A stretch of DNA of 9,948 nt from Lachnospiraceae bacterium (lineage in GTDB: Bacteria; Bacillota_A; Clostridia; Lachnospirales; Lachnospiraceae). The DNA lies in assembly GCA_028694115.1 (NCBI GenBank), contig JAQUUB010000140.1, positions 1 through 9,948 of the forward strand, read 5' to 3'. A model generated the notes under the pieces. The model had not been told where the DNA came from. It did no database searches and worked only from the letters and a program-made list of their open reading frames with translations. The first letter of the stretch is position 1; every line of letters begins with the position of its first letter. Shown here in pieces: positions 1 through 5,753 of this stretch. The position numbers and the translations under genes are program-made.

Positions 1-326
1 ATATGTGAATTAAAGTACACGATTTTTTTATTATGCAATGAAACACTATGACTTATGCTGTCAACATATTTTCCCAGTTTGCTCTGTCTGTTCTTCTCTG
101 ACTGGATTATCTCCGCACTGCTTAGGATATCATATTCAGCACCTACTGCTTTAGGCGGATTTCTTTTTTGATATCTTACCAGTTCCAGCATATCTCCACC
201 ATTCAGCCCACAGGCACTTAACTTTGCCATTTTTGTTACTCCCTTGATACTCCAACCCATTGGTCTATAACTCATTCTGCTATCTACTAATGTCCATTTT
301 CGTAATAAAATACGATTCGTTTCCAT
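1..326 (-). pseudogene. ISLre2-family transposase, C-terminal remnant
   Basis: The minus frame is open from an ATG at 326 to the left edge. From about residue 15 it reads like the C-terminal part of ISLre2 (UPF0236) transposases: SRMSYRPMGWS, KMAKL, NGGDMLELVRYQ, then a segment with SEKNRQSKLGKY and SISHSVSLHNKKI. Full transposases of this family are about 400-500 residues, so the whole N-terminal part, including the catalytic region, is missing on the right side and the 3' end lies outside the window. Residues 1-14 do not look like the family, so the break is near 284. The frame follows directly on the deaminase gene, and an AGAGG lies about nine bases before the ATG, but I take this for a relic rather than an expressed gene. 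The match is from memory of the family motifs. Confidence 0.75.
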
Positions 327-354
327 TTCGTTTTTCCTCTTGCTTTTCTCGTTC

Positions 355-1299
355 TTAAATATCTTTATATAAGCTCATACCATTTTGATAAATTTGATGT
401 AATTCCTCTTCGTTTAGTGCGCCACTTTGGAATAGGTTCATATATTCATCCGATACAGACATATTAAATATTAACTGATCGTCCGTATTAATTGTTACCT
501 TTAATCCATGGTCCATCATTGCCTTAATTGGATGTGTTTTATAGTCCTTACATACGCCAAGCATAATATTGCTAGCAGGACAAACATTAAATACTACATT
601 TAACTTGGATATTTTATCTAGGATAGTTGGAGATTCTACAACCTTAACTCCATGTTGCACTTCGTCTAATTGAAGAGTCATAACATACTCCCACGCATCC
701 TCTGCTGTTCCAAATTCACCAATATGTGCCTTGCATTTTAATCCATTATTTTTGGCAAAATCACATACTATCTTCAATACATCCATCGGTATCTCATTGT
801 TATAATTAATAATATCTATAGCTTTAAACCAATTGTGCGAAAAAATATCCTCTAAATATTCTAATCCTCTCAACTCTCTAATTACCAATACAGGAATCAA
901 TCTTGTATCAGGCGCATACATCCTATTCATATTCGTTATTATTTCTATAAAACTCTCCATCCCACCCATCTCATGTATTTCACCAATGCCAAAATCTAAA
1001 GCAAGTGACACAATGTGATCCTCTTTCGCAGAAACCAAATTAGCTTCTACTCTTTTTAGGTAATTATCCAATCCTCTTGGAAGCTTGTTTTGTATATTTT
1101 GCTTGAACCACAAATCCATAGATTCTATATCGTGAAACACACCTTTAAATGGAATAATATCTATATTAAATTGTTTCGCTAAATAAGAAATATTTCCACC
1201 TCGACCAGCATGATTGTGCAAATCACTTTTCGGTAACATCTTAATTTTTTCACCTATTTCATCATGTATCGCACAAGTAAACTCATTAAAATCTATCAT
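355..1299 (-). CDS. Adenosine deaminase-family metal-dependent hydrolase
   Basis: The 314-residue protein shows the complete active-site set of the adenosine/AMP deaminase family in the right order. These are the HxH zinc pair (H28, H30), HIGE (zinc ligand H192, catalytic E195, in place of the usual HAGE), QHG (H216), SN (243-244) and NTDD (D273 zinc ligand, D274 catalytic). The expected reaction is zinc-dependent hydrolytic deamination of adenosine or a related purine or nucleoside in the cytoplasm. The length is slightly below the usual 330-350. The Pro after TDD is replaced by Gln, and the substrate region is not diagnostic, so a different nucleoside or modified purine is possible. It is a stand-alone protein with no fused ATPase domain. 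The start ATG is the only good one, with a modest GAGAGG upstream. It may be co-transcribed with the small gene 95 bp upstream. Confidence 0.85.
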   Translation of the reverse strand: MIDFNEFTCAIHDEIGEKIKMLPKSDLHNHAGRGGNISYLAKQFNIDIIPFKGVFHDIESMDLWFKQNIQNKLPRGLDNYLKRVEANLVSAKEDHIVSLALDFGIGEIHEMGGMESFIEIITNMNRMYAPDTRLIPVLVIRELRGLEYLEDIFSHNWFKAIDIINYNNEIPMDVLKIVCDFAKNNGLKCKAHIGEFGTAEDAWEYVMTLQLDEVQHGVKVVESPTILDKISKLNVVFNVCPASNIMLGVCKDYKTHPIKAMMDHGLKVTINTDDQLIFNMSVSDEYMNLFQSGALNEEELHQIYQNGMSLYKDI

Positions 1300-1393
1300 T
1301 TTACGTCAGCCTCTCACAAATCTTCAAAAAACCGAATCCTACCTATTATTTATTGAATAATTGCACATCATTTTCTTATCTGATTCCAACTTT

Positions 1394-1633
1394 TTAAATT
1401 TGTTCTCCATATTTTTCTTTGTCCTGGGCAAAACCTGATACTTCTTCCTTAATAATATTAATTCTCCGTATTTTCTCACTTACCAGTTCTGAAACTCGTT
1501 TAATTCGATTGGTTGCATTCTCCTTCGTTCCAACAATATCAGATTTGCACCTATCTTTTATTTCTTTAATATATTGGTCAATCTGAACTTCCAAAGGATT
1601 TATATTGTTATCCATATGCACTTCAACCATCAC
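1394..1633 (-). CDS. Small charged, predicted coiled-coil protein of unknown function
   Basis: The 79-residue product is not one I recognise. It is highly charged, almost entirely predicted helix, and has heptad-like spacing from about residue 14 to 65 (segments such as QIDQYIKEIKD and RIKRVSELVSEKIRRI), so a short coiled coil is likely. No signal peptide or membrane segment is visible. A GTG at 1633 and an ATG at 1630 both follow a GGAG at a usable distance; a third start is the ATG at 1615. The same frame continues upstream through coding-like sequence, but is broken by one TAA at 1685-1687, behind an ATG at 1723. The gene could therefore be a truncated descendant of a protein of about 109 residues. 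It lies upstream of and co-directional with the deaminase, which suggests co-transcription. Reality as a gene is likely but not certain. Confidence 0.5.
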   Translation of the reverse strand: MMVEVHMDNNINPLEVQIDQYIKEIKDRCKSDIVGTKENATNRIKRVSELVSEKIRRINIIKEEVSGFAQDKEKYGEQI

Positions 1634-1934
1634 ATATTCTCCAACTATATTCTTCCTTCTGTTTTCTAGTATTTCTCTAATAATTTAAATCTGAATATCT
1701 ATATCTTTCAAATCAAGTTCCATTATCTTTAATACGTTCTCCTTAAGATCTATTCACAATAACTACTTTTAAATAAGAAAACGGAATAATATCCAAAAAT
1801 ATAACATCAATTTCTGAAGCTATGTCTATATTTCAATTTTTTTAAAAATCAGATAATTTATTATACCAAACAATGATTTTAAATGACATTATCTCACCGC
1901 AGACTTTGCAAAAATTAATTTCATTTATTATCTC
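1634..1934. other. Gene-poor stretch between the coiled-coil gene and the kinase relic
   Basis: This stretch of about 300 bases is very A+T-rich. It contains the stop-interrupted upstream extension of the coiled-coil gene (minus, 1634-1723), with AAGGAG about 15 bases before its ATG, and a good extended -10 promoter (minus, 1860-1868). I see no other convincing coding frame, RNA gene or repeat in it. Confidence 0.5.
1860..1868 (-). promoter_or_regulatory. Candidate extended -10 promoter for the coiled-coil/deaminase unit
   Basis: On the minus strand the sequence TGGTATAAT gives a perfect -10 hexamer preceded by the TGn extension. No good -35 is seen 17 bases upstream (TGTCAT), as is common for extended -10 promoters. 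Transcription would run leftward into the coiled-coil gene and the deaminase, leaving a leader of roughly 130 bases before the ATG at 1723. In this A+T-rich context chance matches are common. Confidence 0.4.
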
Positions 1935-2213
1935 TTATAATAAAACTTTAAAAGCACTCACCACAATGTCCAATACAAATTTATCTTTATCCATCCGTCT
2001 TCTTACCACACCATTATTACGTTCTACACATTCTGTAAGATTCTTTAATCCAAATCCATGGTTTTTTTTATCCTGTTTTTTACTTCTAAGATTAACTGGT
2101 CCTGCGATTGAATCGGATATTAAAACCGTTAGAAAATTTTGATGTATGCCAATTGATACCACAATCCATCGATCCGTTTCCATTTTTTCACAGGCCTCTA
2201 TTGCATTATCAAG
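1935..2213 (-). pseudogene. GHKL-domain sensor histidine kinase, C-terminal fragment (AgrC-like)
   Basis: The minus frame ending at 1935 encodes the last ~90 residues of a GHKL ATPase domain like those of AgrC-type sensor kinases. The N box appears as LDNAIEAC, followed by the RWIVVSI strand, ISDS at the D-box position, and HGFGLKNLTECV as the G box. The sensor and dimerisation parts are absent. The open frame continues to 2285, but the residues beyond the N box (LSSFCLVLLLILV) come from sequence that codes for MobC on the other strand, so the kinase is cut near 2210-2220. Without its membrane sensor and phosphoacceptor histidine it cannot act as a kinase. It is best read as the 3' relic of a quorum-sensing or peptide-sensing two-component gene. 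Confidence 0.7.
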
Positions 2214-2217
2214 GGAT

Positions 2218-2577
2218 ACTAAAATTAGTAATAGAACAAGACAAAATGAACTTAAGATATTTCTTAGTGATGATGAAAAATTCATCCTAGAAGAAAAATA
2301 TAAGCTGTCTAGAATGCGAAGTCGTTCCGCATTTATCAGGCACCTTATATTATATGGATATGTATATGATGTGGATTATTCCGACCTACGAGAATATAAC
2401 ACTCTCCTATCTAAAATTGGAAATAATCTAAACCAAATTACAAAGCGAGCTAACACTACCGGACATCTATATAATGAAGATATCAAAGAAGTAAAGGAGT
2501 TGATGAATCAGGTATGGCATGAGTGTCCAATAAACAACATTGTGTCTAGTTTTGGATGTTGGTTAAAAACGTCTTGA
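2218..2577 (+). pseudogene. MobC-like plasmid mobilisation protein, altered at both ends
   Basis: From about 2227 the plus frame encodes a bacterial mobilisation (MobC) domain: an N-terminal SNRTRQNEL followed by a ribbon-helix-helix-like LSDDEKFILEEKYKL, then SAFIRHLILYG, and the typical NTLLSKIGNNLNQITKRANTTG. MobC proteins help the relaxase at the origin of transfer of mobilisable plasmids and integrative elements. Where homologues have their initiating Met, the frame has ATT (2224-2226), with AAGGGA upstream. The frame is open back to an ATG at 2146, but that part is antisense to the kinase relic. After MNQVWH (about 2520) the C-terminus no longer looks like MobC. No relaxase gene follows. 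I read it as a mobilisation-module relic; an intact gene starting at ATT is less likely. Confidence 0.65.
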
Positions 2578-2668
2578 TAAGATCCTTCTTTGCCATACAA
2601 AGTAGCTCTGTTCACAAATATGATATTCATCCATACATTCTATTCTTCCGAGATGGTCATTACCCAGA

Positions 2669-2697
2669 TATTTGACTTTTGAGAAGAAAGTCAAATA
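2669..2697. terminator. 11-bp perfect inverted repeat between converging genes
   Basis: TATTTGACTTT and its exact complement are separated by a 7-base loop. The repeat lies between the MobC fragment (plus) and the membrane protein gene (minus), where a bidirectional terminator would be expected. The stem has only two G:C pairs and no uninterrupted T run directly follows on either strand (the plus side has AGTTTTAAC), so termination is doubtful. It could instead be a protein-binding palindrome or the remnant of an element end. Confidence 0.35.
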
Positions 2698-2771
2698 AGT
2701 TTTAACTTTATAAAATCATTTAAAAAACTCCTCTGAAAGATTAGTATCTGCAGAATAGGTTTTCTCACATA

Positions 2772-3929
2772 CTATTTAATTTTATTAATCCACTTTTTTG
2801 GGGAATCAGTTAAACCTAAAGAGATGATAAAAATAGTAACTGAAACCCATATAAAAGAGTGTTCAAACGAGAACGGAGCAATTCCTGTCGTAATTCCAAT
2901 CAAGCCCATCTCTCTCAAAAAGATAAGAAACCAAGCTAAAAACATAAAATTTAACAAACAATATGCTATCTTTCTTTCAAAACTGGTTGATATAAATATA
3001 TAAATATATCCAGTAACGGCGAGACCTAGTATGATTAATAATCCAACTGTGATATATATCCAATGCCTTCCAAGTATCTTTTCCATGAAAAACACAGGAT
3101 ATGCCCTACCTAAAAAATACAAGTCGCTAGAGAATTCACTCGCTCCCATTTTACCTGACTGTATTAGTAATCCAATTTCCTCTTTCATTTGATTTTGAAT
3201 TATAATCTGTGAATTGTGTCCGATTATTGGTATCGCACGATTCCATGCATAATTTAAAAAATCATTTGCAACAAAAGCGTCCATATATAAAACCATTCCT
3301 ATTATTCCACAAACTATTACACCTATACTCAGGAACTTATATTTGTCATTTTCCAGAATCATATAAGTTGTTTCTAACAAGAGTGTAAATAGTGCAGGTA
3401 TCAAAAAGCTTTCAAATAGCACTATTCCTGGAAATGCGCTTGCTATGATACAAACTTGAGTATATAGAAAACGCTTCATAAACCTTTCCATGCAAAAGAT
3501 TCTTTGTAAAACGGATGGGATTACCAATAATACCATAATAAGATAAAAATCAAAGCTACTTAGAGAAATTATCCCAATTTTAATCCAAGATATAGATCCA
3601 CCTGAATAAATTCCGAATAATTCCTTTATAATCGTAATTACAATAACAAATATAATCATCGCACTAGTGATAAGTCTTTCACTGAATGAAGTTTCTCGTC
3701 TCTTCCAATAGGCAAACATAAACGCAGACAATATTCCAATAATTGAAAAAAACGATACATAAATAAGGTTTGTAATGATTTGTTGATATACCAGTTCTTT
3801 TAAGTTCGTTATCGTTGTAGTTTGGTAGATTAAGTAATTGTAAGTGTATAAATGTATTATCGCTAACAGTAAAATAGATAAAAAAATTACTACACATACT
3901 GCAATTTTATTCGTAATATTTTTCCTCAT
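2772..3929 (-). CDS. Diverged SEDS-family (FtsW/RodA/SpoVE-like) integral membrane protein
   Basis: The 385-residue protein has about ten hydrophobic segments (for example near 9-28, 52-72, 86-103, 128-146, 200-216, 292-313 and 350-375), the SEDS topology. Three stretches match SEDS landmarks. SWIKIGIISLSSFDF (114-128) corresponds to the RW-lG-fsfQPSEf motif. NSQIIIQNQMKEEIGLLIQSG (239-259) corresponds to the GYQ-QS-iAIGSGG region. LIGITTGIAPFSFEHSF (343-359) corresponds to the GL-P-TGIPLPF-SYGGSS motif. Canonical SEDS proteins polymerise lipid II glycan strands. The PE-HTDFIF loop with its catalytic Asp seems replaced here (around FLGRAYPVFFMEKILG, 272-287), so enzymatic activity is doubtful. 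The start at 3929 has GGAG five bases upstream; an open extension to 4103 lacks one and is hydrophilic at its end. Family membership is likely but distant; function is unknown. Confidence 0.6.
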   Translation of the reverse strand: MRKNITNKIAVCVVIFLSILLLAIIHLYTYNYLIYQTTTITNLKELVYQQIITNLIYVSFFSIIGILSAFMFAYWKRRETSFSERLITSAMIIFVIVITIIKELFGIYSGGSISWIKIGIISLSSFDFYLIMVLLVIPSVLQRIFCMERFMKRFLYTQVCIIASAFPGIVLFESFLIPALFTLLLETTYMILENDKYKFLSIGVIVCGIIGMVLYMDAFVANDFLNYAWNRAIPIIGHNSQIIIQNQMKEEIGLLIQSGKMGASEFSSDLYFLGRAYPVFFMEKILGRHWIYITVGLLIILGLAVTGYIYIFISTSFERKIAYCLLNFMFLAWFLIFLREMGLIGITTGIAPFSFEHSFIWVSVTIFIISLGLTDSPKKWINKIK

Positions 3930-4091
3930 TTTTTCTCCACTTCTTTTTTCCCCAATCTTTAAAGTACTTATCCAAAAGAATATTCTTGATAATATATTGA
4001 TCCTGGATTCTTGTCTTTTAACTATCAGCCAAAAGAAAATGTACCCGACATCCGGGATGCTTTTCATTTCCCGTTTGCTTTGTCTATTGTA

Positions 4092-4100
4092 AATATAACA
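4092..4100 (-). promoter_or_regulatory. Candidate extended -10 promoter of the SEDS-like gene
   Basis: On the minus strand TGTTATATT gives a TGn-extended -10 (TATATT, 5/6), with a weak TTAGCT 16 bases upstream. Transcription would leave a leader of about 150 bases before the GGAG-preceded ATG at 3929. It lies just downstream of the cluster of GTTAC half-sites, which could then act as an operator. Confidence 0.35.
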
Positions 4101-4103
4101 CAC

Positions 4104-4167
4104 AGCTATTTTTAGCTAAAATGTTACAAAAGGTAACAGTTAGTAACATCGACTAGCAAGTGGTTAC
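4104..4167. repeat. Cluster of GTTAC/GTAAC half-sites with two small palindromes
   Basis: On the plus strand TGTTAC (4122-4127), GTAACA (4133-4138), GTAACA (4143-4148) and GGTTACA (4162-4168) lie within 47 bases. The two direct GTAACA copies are 10 bp apart, one helical turn. TGTTAC/GTAACA form a 6-bp stem with a 5-base loop which, on the minus strand, is followed by TTTT and could be a weak terminator for the gene ending at 4173. AGCTA-TTTT-TAGCT (4104-4117) is a second small palindrome. The arrangement suits a regulator-binding site upstream of the SEDS-like gene. Confidence 0.35.
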
Positions 4168-4172
4168 AGCTA

Positions 4173-4535
4173 CTACTTTGTATTTGATGTTAATAGAATA
4201 TCTAATAAGGATTCATATATTGTATTATCAATCTCTGCAATTCCAACTCCACAATCCGAAAAAGTAATCTGCATTTCATATATTGTTTTTCTTTTGGCGG
4301 TAGATGTTCCAGCTAATAGACCAAGCCATCCAAAAAGACTAGAAAGAATATACCCTCTCAGTAATATGCTTGAAAGAGAAGGCACTTCGGTTCTACTTAA
4401 CTCTGAAACTCTACTTAATGTCATTTCATTAAGGCTAATCTCTTTTTCTAAACAGCAAAGATAAAGGGTTCCAAAACGTCTCTTAAACTTGAACTCTTTA
4501 TACTCTCCAGCTATAATTTTATTTCTTGCTCTAAT
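4173..4535 (-). CDS. Small glycine-zipper-like protein of unknown function, apparent ATT start
   Basis: The 120-residue product begins RARNKIIAGEYK and has a hydrophobic, Gly-rich segment at about 56-77 (LLRGYILSSLFGWLGLLAG). It ends in a beta-rich part (YEMQITFSDCGVGIAEIDNTIYESLL). I recall Firmicutes proteins of the same layout that begin M-A-I-R-A-R-N-K and have a GPVGLLAG-like segment, but I know no function. The first in-frame ATG (4424) would discard the conserved N-terminal third and has no ribosome site. Instead, a strong AAGGAGG (4544-4550) lies seven bases before an in-frame ATT (4533-4535); another ATT two codons earlier is too close. Either ATT initiates, as in infC, or an ATG has been lost. 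The ribosome site overlaps the TAA of the IS-broken small gene, so the two probably formed one operon. The tail could associate with membranes. Confidence 0.6.
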   Translation of the reverse strand: MRARNKIIAGEYKEFKFKRRFGTLYLCCLEKEISLNEMTLSRVSELSRTEVPSLSSILLRGYILSSLFGWLGLLAGTSTAKRKTIYEMQITFSDCGVGIAEIDNTIYESLLDILLTSNTK

Positions 4536-4549
4536 AGCAATCCCTCCTT

Positions 4550-4587
4550 AAAAAGCGGAACCAAACATATTCTGTTTAATCCCGCTT
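4550..4587 (-). terminator. Intrinsic-terminator-like hairpin directly before a ribosome binding site
   Basis: In the minus-strand RNA a 15-base arm (4587-4573) pairs completely with its partner (4567-4553) around a 5-base loop, including three G.U pairs, and five Us begin at the stem foot. On the plus-strand RNA the same three positions would be A/C mismatches, so the structure belongs to leftward transcription. The U run is followed at once by AAGGAGG of the next gene. It therefore sits where an attenuator or an operon-internal terminator would act. Confidence 0.55.
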
Positions 4588-4593
4588 GTTACT

Positions 4594-4599
4594 ACTAAT
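4594..4599 (+). repeat. Candidate target-site duplication, left copy
   Basis: ACTAAT occurs here and again at 5748-5753, bracketing the IS481 element. A 6-bp duplication is within the range known for the IS481 family. Joining the flanks at this repeat restores an open frame across the insertion point. Confidence 0.5.
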
Positions 4600-4613
4600 T
4601 GTAGGGTTGCAAT

Positions 4614-4625
4614 TGATGTGACACC
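4614..4625 (+). repeat. IS481 terminal inverted repeat, left
   Basis: TGATGTGACACC, exactly complementary to 5733-5744. The bases inside (ACAACTAT, later GGTTG and CTATAGAATGTTAATCA) keep imperfect similarity with the right end for about 50 bp. Confidence 0.75.
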
Positions 4626-4708
4626 TACAACTATACAATAACGGTTGAGTCCTATAGAATGTTAATCACCACAAAAAACAATTCTATAAAAAAGGAACAT
4701 CAACCGTC

Positions 4709-5662
4709 ATGAATACAATAACACATTCACAACGATATCTGCCACATGATTCTTCTACAAGATTCCATGCTGTTAAATTATATCGCACAGGCGTAGGCCT
4801 TTCTTTCGTAACTCGAAGATATCATATATCGAAATCTTCACTACTGCGTTGGAACAAAAAATTTGATGGTTCAAAAGATTCTCTGCTGGATAAATCGCAT
4901 CGCCCTATTACGCAGCATCCGAATGCTCATACAGAAGAAGAACTTCAATGGATTAAGAATTATCATCGTAGAAATCCGCACATCTCTGTATGTGAACTTT
5001 ATGGAAAGCTTCGTTCCGAAAGAGGGTACTTGCGTCATCCTGGCTCTTTATATCGTGTTTACTGCAGATTGGGTTATACCAGTAAAGCTCCTTCTACTAA
5101 AAAAATCCGAAAACCAAAACCTTACGACACCCCTACTGAATTAGGTGTAAAATGGCAGTTGGATGTTAAATACGTTCCAAATGCTTGTTATTCCGGCACT
5201 GTCACACAGAAGTTCTATCAGTATACTGTAATTGATGAGGCTTCTAGGGAACGTTTTTTGTACCCATATATGGAACAGAGTAGTTACTCAACCTGCGACT
5301 TTTTAAAACGCGCTATAATCTACTTTGGGTATAAACCAAAAATTCTTCAGACTGATAACGGTGCAGAGTTTACGCACATCCGCAAGACCAATAGGACACA
5401 TCCTTTAGATGTTTTATGCGCAGAGCTAGAAATAAATCATAAGAGAATACGTCCAAGAACTCCTCAGCATAATGGAAAAGTAGAACGTAGTCATCGGAAT
5501 GACCAGGAACGTTTTTATAATCACATGAAGTTTTATAGCTACCAAGATCTAATGATTCAAATGAAACGATATATGAATCGTTCCAATCGCATTCCAATGC
5601 AGGTACTCGGTTGGCAATCATCCCTGCAAAAACGATCATCGATTGAATTTCAATACAAATAA
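4709..5662 (+). CDS. IS481-family DDE transposase
   Basis: The 317-residue protein is a full-length single-frame IS481 transposase. Residues 15-60 form an HTH (AVKLYRTGVGLSFVTRRYHI, SKSSLLRWNKKF). A second helical DNA-binding part follows (about 75-125), and the rve/DDE integrase core has D152 (WQLDVKYVP), D216 (LQTDNGAEFT) and E259 (HNGKVERSH). It cuts and joins the ends of its own element. No frameshift or missing catalytic residue is visible, so it may be active. The C-terminus has the IPMQVLGW segment typical of these enzymes. AAAGGAAC lies about 12 bases before the ATG, a rather long spacing. The gene is antisense to the operon in which the element sits. Confidence 0.9.
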   Translation: MNTITHSQRYLPHDSSTRFHAVKLYRTGVGLSFVTRRYHISKSSLLRWNKKFDGSKDSLLDKSHRPITQHPNAHTEEELQWIKNYHRRNPHISVCELYGKLRSERGYLRHPGSLYRVYCRLGYTSKAPSTKKIRKPKPYDTPTELGVKWQLDVKYVPNACYSGTVTQKFYQYTVIDEASRERFLYPYMEQSSYSTCDFLKRAIIYFGYKPKILQTDNGAEFTHIRKTNRTHPLDVLCAELEINHKRIRPRTPQHNGKVERSHRNDQERFYNHMKFYSYQDLMIQMKRYMNRSNRIPMQVLGWQSSLQKRSSIEFQYK

Positions 5663-5732
5663 AAAAATGTAGCTTTCTATTTATTGATTAACATTTATAG
5701 TAACATACCAACCCTTTTATTTTTATAAAGTT

Positions 5733-5744
5733 GGTGTCACATCA
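5733..5744 (-). repeat. IS481 terminal inverted repeat, right
   Basis: GGTGTCACATCA, exactly complementary to 4614-4625. Confidence 0.75.
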
Positions 5745-5747
5745 TTG

Positions 5748-5753
5748 ACTAAT
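5748..5753 (+). repeat. Candidate target-site duplication, right copy
   Basis: ACTAAT, the partner of 4594-4599; it lies three bases outside the right 12-bp terminal repeat. Confidence 0.5.

Larger units (their letters stand above)
4548..4599 (-). pseudogene. 3' piece of the IS481-interrupted small gene
   Basis: Read leftward from the direct repeat at 4594-4599, the frame gives L-V followed by VTSGIKQNMFGSAF and a TAA at 4548-4550. When joined to the 5' piece across the repeat it continues the same frame without a stop. The TAA lies inside the AAGGAGG of the next gene, a typical operon arrangement. The assignment depends on the repeat being the target-site duplication of the insertion. Confidence 0.5.
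4600..5747 (+). mobile_element. IS481-family insertion sequence
   Basis: The element carries one plus-strand transposase gene. The ends share a perfect 12-bp inverted repeat, TGATGTGACACC (4614-4625 and 5733-5744), and resemble each other further in, for example CTATAGAATGTTAATCA (4652-4668) against the complement of 5685-5700. The outer limits given assume that the ACTAAT copies are the target duplication. This makes the left end 14 bp and the right end 3 bp longer than the 12-bp repeat, which is odd. With symmetric ends (4614-5744) no target duplication is visible. It interrupts the small gene downstream of the DuOB gene, and its transposase opposes that operon. Confidence 0.75.

Noticed and set aside
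355..1299. Deaminase as part of a RADAR-type defence system
   Set aside because: No AAA+ ATPase partner (RdrA) is present and the protein is far smaller than RdrB.
2563..2715. A 50-codon open stretch on the minus strand ending RRILSRRF, with a protein-like middle (KYLGNDHLGRIECMDEYHIC)
   Set aside because: It has no start codon near its beginning and no ribosome site, overlaps the hairpin and the MobC tail, and matches no family I know. At best it is another relic.
2772..3929. Membrane protein as an O-antigen ligase/Wzy-type polymerase
   Set aside because: The SWIKIG-LSSFDF and TTGIAPFSF segments fit SEDS landmarks better than anything in the Wzy/WaaL families, though the distance is large.
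3930..4103. N-terminal extension of the SEDS-like protein up to an ATG at 4103
   Set aside because: It has no ribosome site and would run through the likely leader, while the ATG at 3929 has GGAG at the right distance and starts just before the first membrane segment.
4137..4145. ACAGTTAGT as a LytTR (AgrA-type) binding repeat linked to the GHKL kinase relic
   Set aside because: Only one copy fits the consensus; the required second direct repeat at 12-bp spacing is missing.
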